A stretch of 64,000 nucleotides of DNA from Malurus cyaneus samueli (taxonomy: Eukaryota > Chordata > Aves > Passeriformes > Maluridae): positions 27,903,048 to 27,967,047 of the forward strand of contig CM019220.1 in the NCBI GenBank assembly GCA_009741485.1. The letters run 5' to 3'. This document shows, piece after piece, positions 59,301 to 64,000 of this stretch. Under the pieces are notes generated by a model. It made no database searches, was not told the DNA's origin, and saw only the letters and a program-made list of their open reading frames with translations. The translations under genes and the position numbers were made by a program. Position 1 is the stretch's first letter. The number at the start of each line of letters is the position of its first letter.

Positions 59301-62300
59301 TGGCAGGGAGAATCTCTGGTGAGCAGCGAGGAGTGAGCTGTTCCACAGTGTTGTTCCCCAGGAGCTGAAGGTGCTAATGGACAGGCTGCTGGCTCAGACA
59401 TTAATCTTCTCAGCTACATCCATAAATGAAATGTCATGCCTAACAACTCCCCTTTTATTGGTATTTCATCTTAGCTTTCCCTGATTAAAATGAATGTCTG
59501 TGCATGTATGTATAAAAATGGGGATTAAAAGATCTGCATATTCAGATGGTCAGAGATGATCACGCTGAGCCCAGTTACAAACAGCAGACAGAAAAAAAAA
59601 ACAGCTGCAAGAAGTCAGAGCACCTGTTCTTAACAAACATGACAACCTGCCAAAATTTCATCTTGAGATGCGCTTAAGAGTGTGACAGAGATAACCAGAA
59701 ATTACAGTGCACTGGGACAGCAAATTAAAACCCAGAAGTCAGGGAGGCCACAGGATATTGGATTTAGGAGCATGAAGAGGTTGTCAGTGTTTATGACATT
59801 TCCTTGCTGGAAACATCAGCGTGCTCAAGGTGTGGATATATCTGAATGCTAAAGCTGGGTGAAAGGCTGAGTCAAATCCATAGGAAAACTTGGCACCAGA
59901 AGCAGCTAAGAGTCCTCAGCTCCCATCAGTCATAGGGGGCATAGCTGTGTGAATATGTGAAAGAAATATGGGAAATGCTATTCCAATGAAACAAAAGTGA
60001 GAGGTTTTGGCTCCAGCTCAGTGTGACTGCTCTGCTGGTGTAGAGTTAATGGGAAACAAGAAAATGGAAGTTCAGGGAGGAATGTGGTTGGAACCCCACT
60101 GTGGATGTTCCTCCCCAGGCTCTGCCATGTGCAGGTGTCACCAGTGGGACGAGAGAAGAGACACAAGTTAAGCTGAGTTTTCCAAGGATCGTGGATTTGT
60201 TCCAGGTTCATTCAGAAGACACACATTGATGTTGTTTCTCAGAGCACAAGCTAAATCCCTAAATTCTCAATCAATCAGTTTTAGCTCGGCAATTAAGTCT
60301 GCTGAATTTTACTTGTCCCACCCTGTTCACTAATCAAGCAGAGCATTTTATGTGTTCTCGTACTTTGATCAGCTTTGACTACATCAGAGGCTTTTTAGAA
60401 AAATGCCTCAATAAGCTGTGACAGAAAGGTAAAATTTTAATGAACTTCACATGTACAATTTCAGGGGTGTCTTATGGATAAGTGTGAGCCATGATTGACA
60501 CGTTAAAGCATTTTGTCCTTTGCCTCATCAAACTTTAGCCTTCTAAAGGGCGATACCTCTGATGAAATATAATCCCCCATCGCTTCTGACCACAGATCAC
60601 ACCCGTGCTGTCTGGCAGTGAATACACAGCCTCATCAAATCGCTCATCTCCCCACGTTTCAGCAGTAATTTTGTGGGAATCTGAATAAATTACCTCGCAA
60701 ATGGTACAGCTGCTCTCAAACAGCAGAACTAATGAATTGTCACGACTGGAGGGAGGGAGAGGTGCCGGGTATCCGCGCTGGCAGACAGCTGACAGGAGGA
60801 TGCCTGAGCAGGTTTAGTCACCAGCGCTAATTGCAGGCTGAGAAATTACAGCCCCTTTTAAGTTAATGGCTGCTAAACACCTAGAGAGGACTTACAGCGA
60901 GAAAGGACTTGCCCTGCAGCTTAAAAAAGGGGGTGGAAAGACATTTTATCCTGCTGTGCTGACCCTCCAGCAGTGAGTGTCCAACCCAAGCCTTTCAATA
61001 TCCATGGCATTCTGGTTCCGAAGACATTTTAAATAAAAAATCTGGAGACCTTTCCCCATTAATTTTATTTTTCTGTTAAATAGATATATTAACACTTTTA
61101 AAACAAGCACAGTCATAAGAAAGAATTCAATTATTCCTCTCCTCCATCAATTCTTCTCCTCAGCTAAGTTTGTAATGTTGTAATGAAAAATGTCAGTGGT
61201 GTGATGGTTACACCAACAATAAAATCATTTGTCCTCTGTTTTTATCTGAAGATACTAAATCTAACATGCCATTTATATCTCTGGAGTGGGTTTGAGTGAG
61301 TAGTGAATACCAGCTCAGTCAGCAGAGTTTTAAATCAATCCCAGTGCTCTGTAAAAGCAGCAGTACCTTGTCATCTTAGAAAAAGTTAATGGATTATCTG
61401 GCAAGCATGACTGGAATTACAATTTCAAACTTGTATTTCACTATAGTCATCATTTTTGGGTTTTATTTTCTTTCAGCAGTAATTCACATGAATTTCCTGG
61501 TAACCCAGACCAAGTGTTTCATACACAGATGCACAAACTGAGGCGAAGGTCATGAGTGAGAAAGGTGGGTAAAGGCCACTAAAAACACAGTAAATTCAAC
61601 ATTCAATTCCTAATACTGTACAGGCTTTTGTGCTGCTTAATATTTATCAGCCTGGGAATTTTCCTTCCAGACCTGCTGCACTGTTCATCCTGTCTGCAAC
61701 CTAACAGGGATGGCAAAATCTGAAATCAATGTGTGTCTTAATACTCTGATCCCAAAACGCTCAGACTTGCCTTGATATCCCCATTTTAGAAATAAAAAAT
61801 CCAAGAAGAGGAAAAAGCCACATGGACGTTTTGAAAGCTACAGAAAGCTCTTTTTGCAGACAAACTGAAGTAAGTCAAATTGTTTAATTTATCAAGATGA
61901 CAACTGAGATGGGATTTGATTGCTGTTACGAGAATAGTTTATTGTTGGCTAAAAGGAGGGGTGGTGAAAGGGACTCCTCTAATGTTTCAAGGAAGAACAT
62001 GACATATTCTGATTTATGGACAAATTCTAATGACATACCATGCCCAAATATTTAATCTTTCAAAAGGATGAAAGGAACAGAGCAGCCCAAAGAGGGAAAA
62101 AGCAAGTTTAATTTATATTTCTTTTATCTTACCTAATTCTGAAAATATACTCAGGATCTTGAAAGTAAATATGTTCAATTCAATTCTTTATTCCTATTAT
62201 TAGTTGATATTTGACTGGGATTCTTTACCTTTTAAAAAGTGAAAACAAACACATAGACTTCGGGTTCTGGGTTAGAAGTGGCTTTTTATTATCTGAAGTG

Positions 62301-62327
62301 TATACTAAGTTTGTATAATGCCTAAGT

Positions 62328-62346
62328 AAAAAAAAAAAAAAAAAAA
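62328..62346. repeat. A19 homopolymer
   Basis: This run of 19 A follows cctaagt. No poly(A) signal precedes it at a suitable distance, so it is a simple repeat. Confidence 0.8.
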
Positions 62347-64000
62347 GAAAACCCAGAGTTATTGGATCTGAATTTCTTGTTTCTTCCTGCTCAGTTCCAG
62401 TCAGTTCTGGTGGCATTTGAAGTGTCACACTGTTGGTGTGTGAATGCAAAAGAATCTCAGTGTTGGAGAACTGTCTGGAATTCATCACAGATCTCTCAAA
62501 TTTGGCTTCTGTGCAGAGAGCTCTTCTGTGCAGACGGCTTCACAGGCACAGAGAGAGTGTGAAAAACTACAAAATACCTTTTTATAGCTTCAGATTGAAA
62601 AGTGTAAAGATAAAGCTTGGTAATTCATTCAAACTTTAGAAAGTCATGAATACGCTTACATTTAGGTCACTATTTACATATATGGAAACCTTTTAGAGGG
62701 AAAGCCTTATTTATATGTTCTGCTTGAGGGAAAAGTAAATTGCTGGTAACTGTTAAAATTTAATTTAAAAATCCTCCTCACACCAGTTCATACTCTGGCT
62801 TTCCTGGCTGCCTTCCTAGGGGAGATTTCTTAACTCTCTGATCAGTAAGCCATTGCAAAAAAATATTCAGAATTGTGTTTGCAACTTCAATTTTGTGTGT
62901 GTGCCCTTGGACTCTGCTTGGGCTATGGTCAAGTGAATAAATGTATTAATGTCAACGAATTTTCCTGTGGAGAAGCTGAGGTTTCACCAGAACTCTCCAC
63001 CCAAGCACTTCTGCAGCCACTTTTTTAAAAGGGTTTGTAGGACTTTGGGGATTATTTCTTTGGAAGTTTTACTGTTTCATGGTGGTTCTCTGGAAGGTTT
63101 TATTTGATTTATCTTATTGCACATTTCCTTAGTAAAGGAGTAGTGCTCATCTCAAGGAAACATGCTTTTAGTTGGATTAAGATTTGATTTAATAAATAAT
63201 ACAAAAAATAATTGTCAATTGGAAAATTACTCTTTGAGGATGCTCCAGTGAAATCATGAAACAGTCATTAGGTTCTGTTTTCCTGACTGGGCATAAAACT
63301 CCACCTCACTTTAAAGGGAATGCAAGTCAGAACTTGTTCAAAACTTGTTATTTAATTTTGTTGTTGTTGTTGTTTCTAAAGCGTCTTTAAATTTCCAATT
63401 AATGTAGAAAGTAGTTAAACTGATTCTGAGGTGGGACTGGAGGAAGAAATTATTTTCTTTCCTGACTGAAGCCCAGTAAATTCTTTTGTTTGGGGCTTTT
63501 TAGGCTTTTTTGATTCTTCACCTGAATGAACTTGAGACAGGAAAAATGCCTGTTTCACTACTGCTGTACGCCTTAAACCATCGTTTTTTAATGTATCTCA
63601 CTTGACTGCAAATACTGAAAGACTCCACAGAACTGCAGAAAGCTTCCTGTTTACTCCAGTGAAGGCCACGGGGACAGTAATGCTGGGTAAAAGATCCTGA
63701 TTAAACACCTCTCTTTAGTTATTCTTAAAGGAACTACTTTTGGAGTTGGCTACGAAAATGCCAGTGTCAAAAAAACCAAAAAAAAAACCAAACAACAAAA
63801 AAAAAACAACCCAAAATCTCTTTACTTTGCAGTGTGGGAAATTAGAAATGATAATAAGTGATGTCTGGAAACCTGAATGGAGTGAGGAACCTGCCCTTGT
63901 TTTATTTCCTCTAGGGACACAGAAGGAATGGCAGAGGAGGCCAGAGCTGTTTGTCACCACAGTTTGTGACACATGGCTCAGAACTCTCACAGCCCAATTC

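Larger units (their letters stand above)
55131..64000. other. Intergenic sequence, no gene seen
   Basis: This is AT-rich desert. It includes a T-rich tract (56260-56303 with T27 at 56277-56303), an AT-rich run near 59083-59150, A19 at 62328-62346, (GTT)n at 63360-63375 and an A-rich ac/aa tract at about 63769-63811. An ORF at 56737-56919 follows an acceptor-like ttcctctctag but matches nothing I know. The segment 60540-60880 has the look of conserved non-coding DNA (inference only). Confidence 0.6.

Overview
The window reads as vertebrate, almost certainly avian, nuclear DNA. The evidence is one intron-split gene with canonical GT/AG splice sites, a polyadenylation signal, several tails of CR1-type LINEs (the dominant bird retroposon), and a long AT-rich stretch with no coding signal. 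There are no operons, phage, CRISPR arrays, insertion sequences or recognisable tRNA or rRNA genes.

Positions 1-8235 hold the 3' part of ZNF804B on the + strand: the end of a large intron, coding exon 3 (2062-2192), a 2.3 kb intron, the giant terminal coding exon 4 (from 4522) and a short AT-rich 3' UTR ending at AATAAA (8208-8213). Exons 1 and 2, including the C2H2 zinc finger, lie upstream of the window. As written, the last exon contains a +1 frameshift near 7655-7657. The conserved C-terminus continues in the next frame to a TAG at 7797-7799, while the unshifted frame runs through unrelated residues to 7858. A single extra T in a TTT run explains this, as an assembly error or a real indel.

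From about 8.24 kb to 64 kb I find no gene. This is an intergenic desert with AT-rich unique sequence, six recognisable CR1 3'-end fragments, simple repeats and homopolymers (up to 40 T), one small minisatellite, several clean hairpins, and two CpG-dense islets (about 14.88-15.21 kb and 25.40-25.62 kb) that stand out as candidate regulatory elements. ORFs in this part are short, start at arbitrary ATGs and resemble nothing I recognise.

I found no previously undescribed biological system. The most useful observations are the ZNF804B frameshift, the sharp GC/CpG change inside its last exon, and the CpG islets and hairpins in the desert. Comparisons with mammalian ZNF804B and CR1 consensus sequences are from memory, not from a search.
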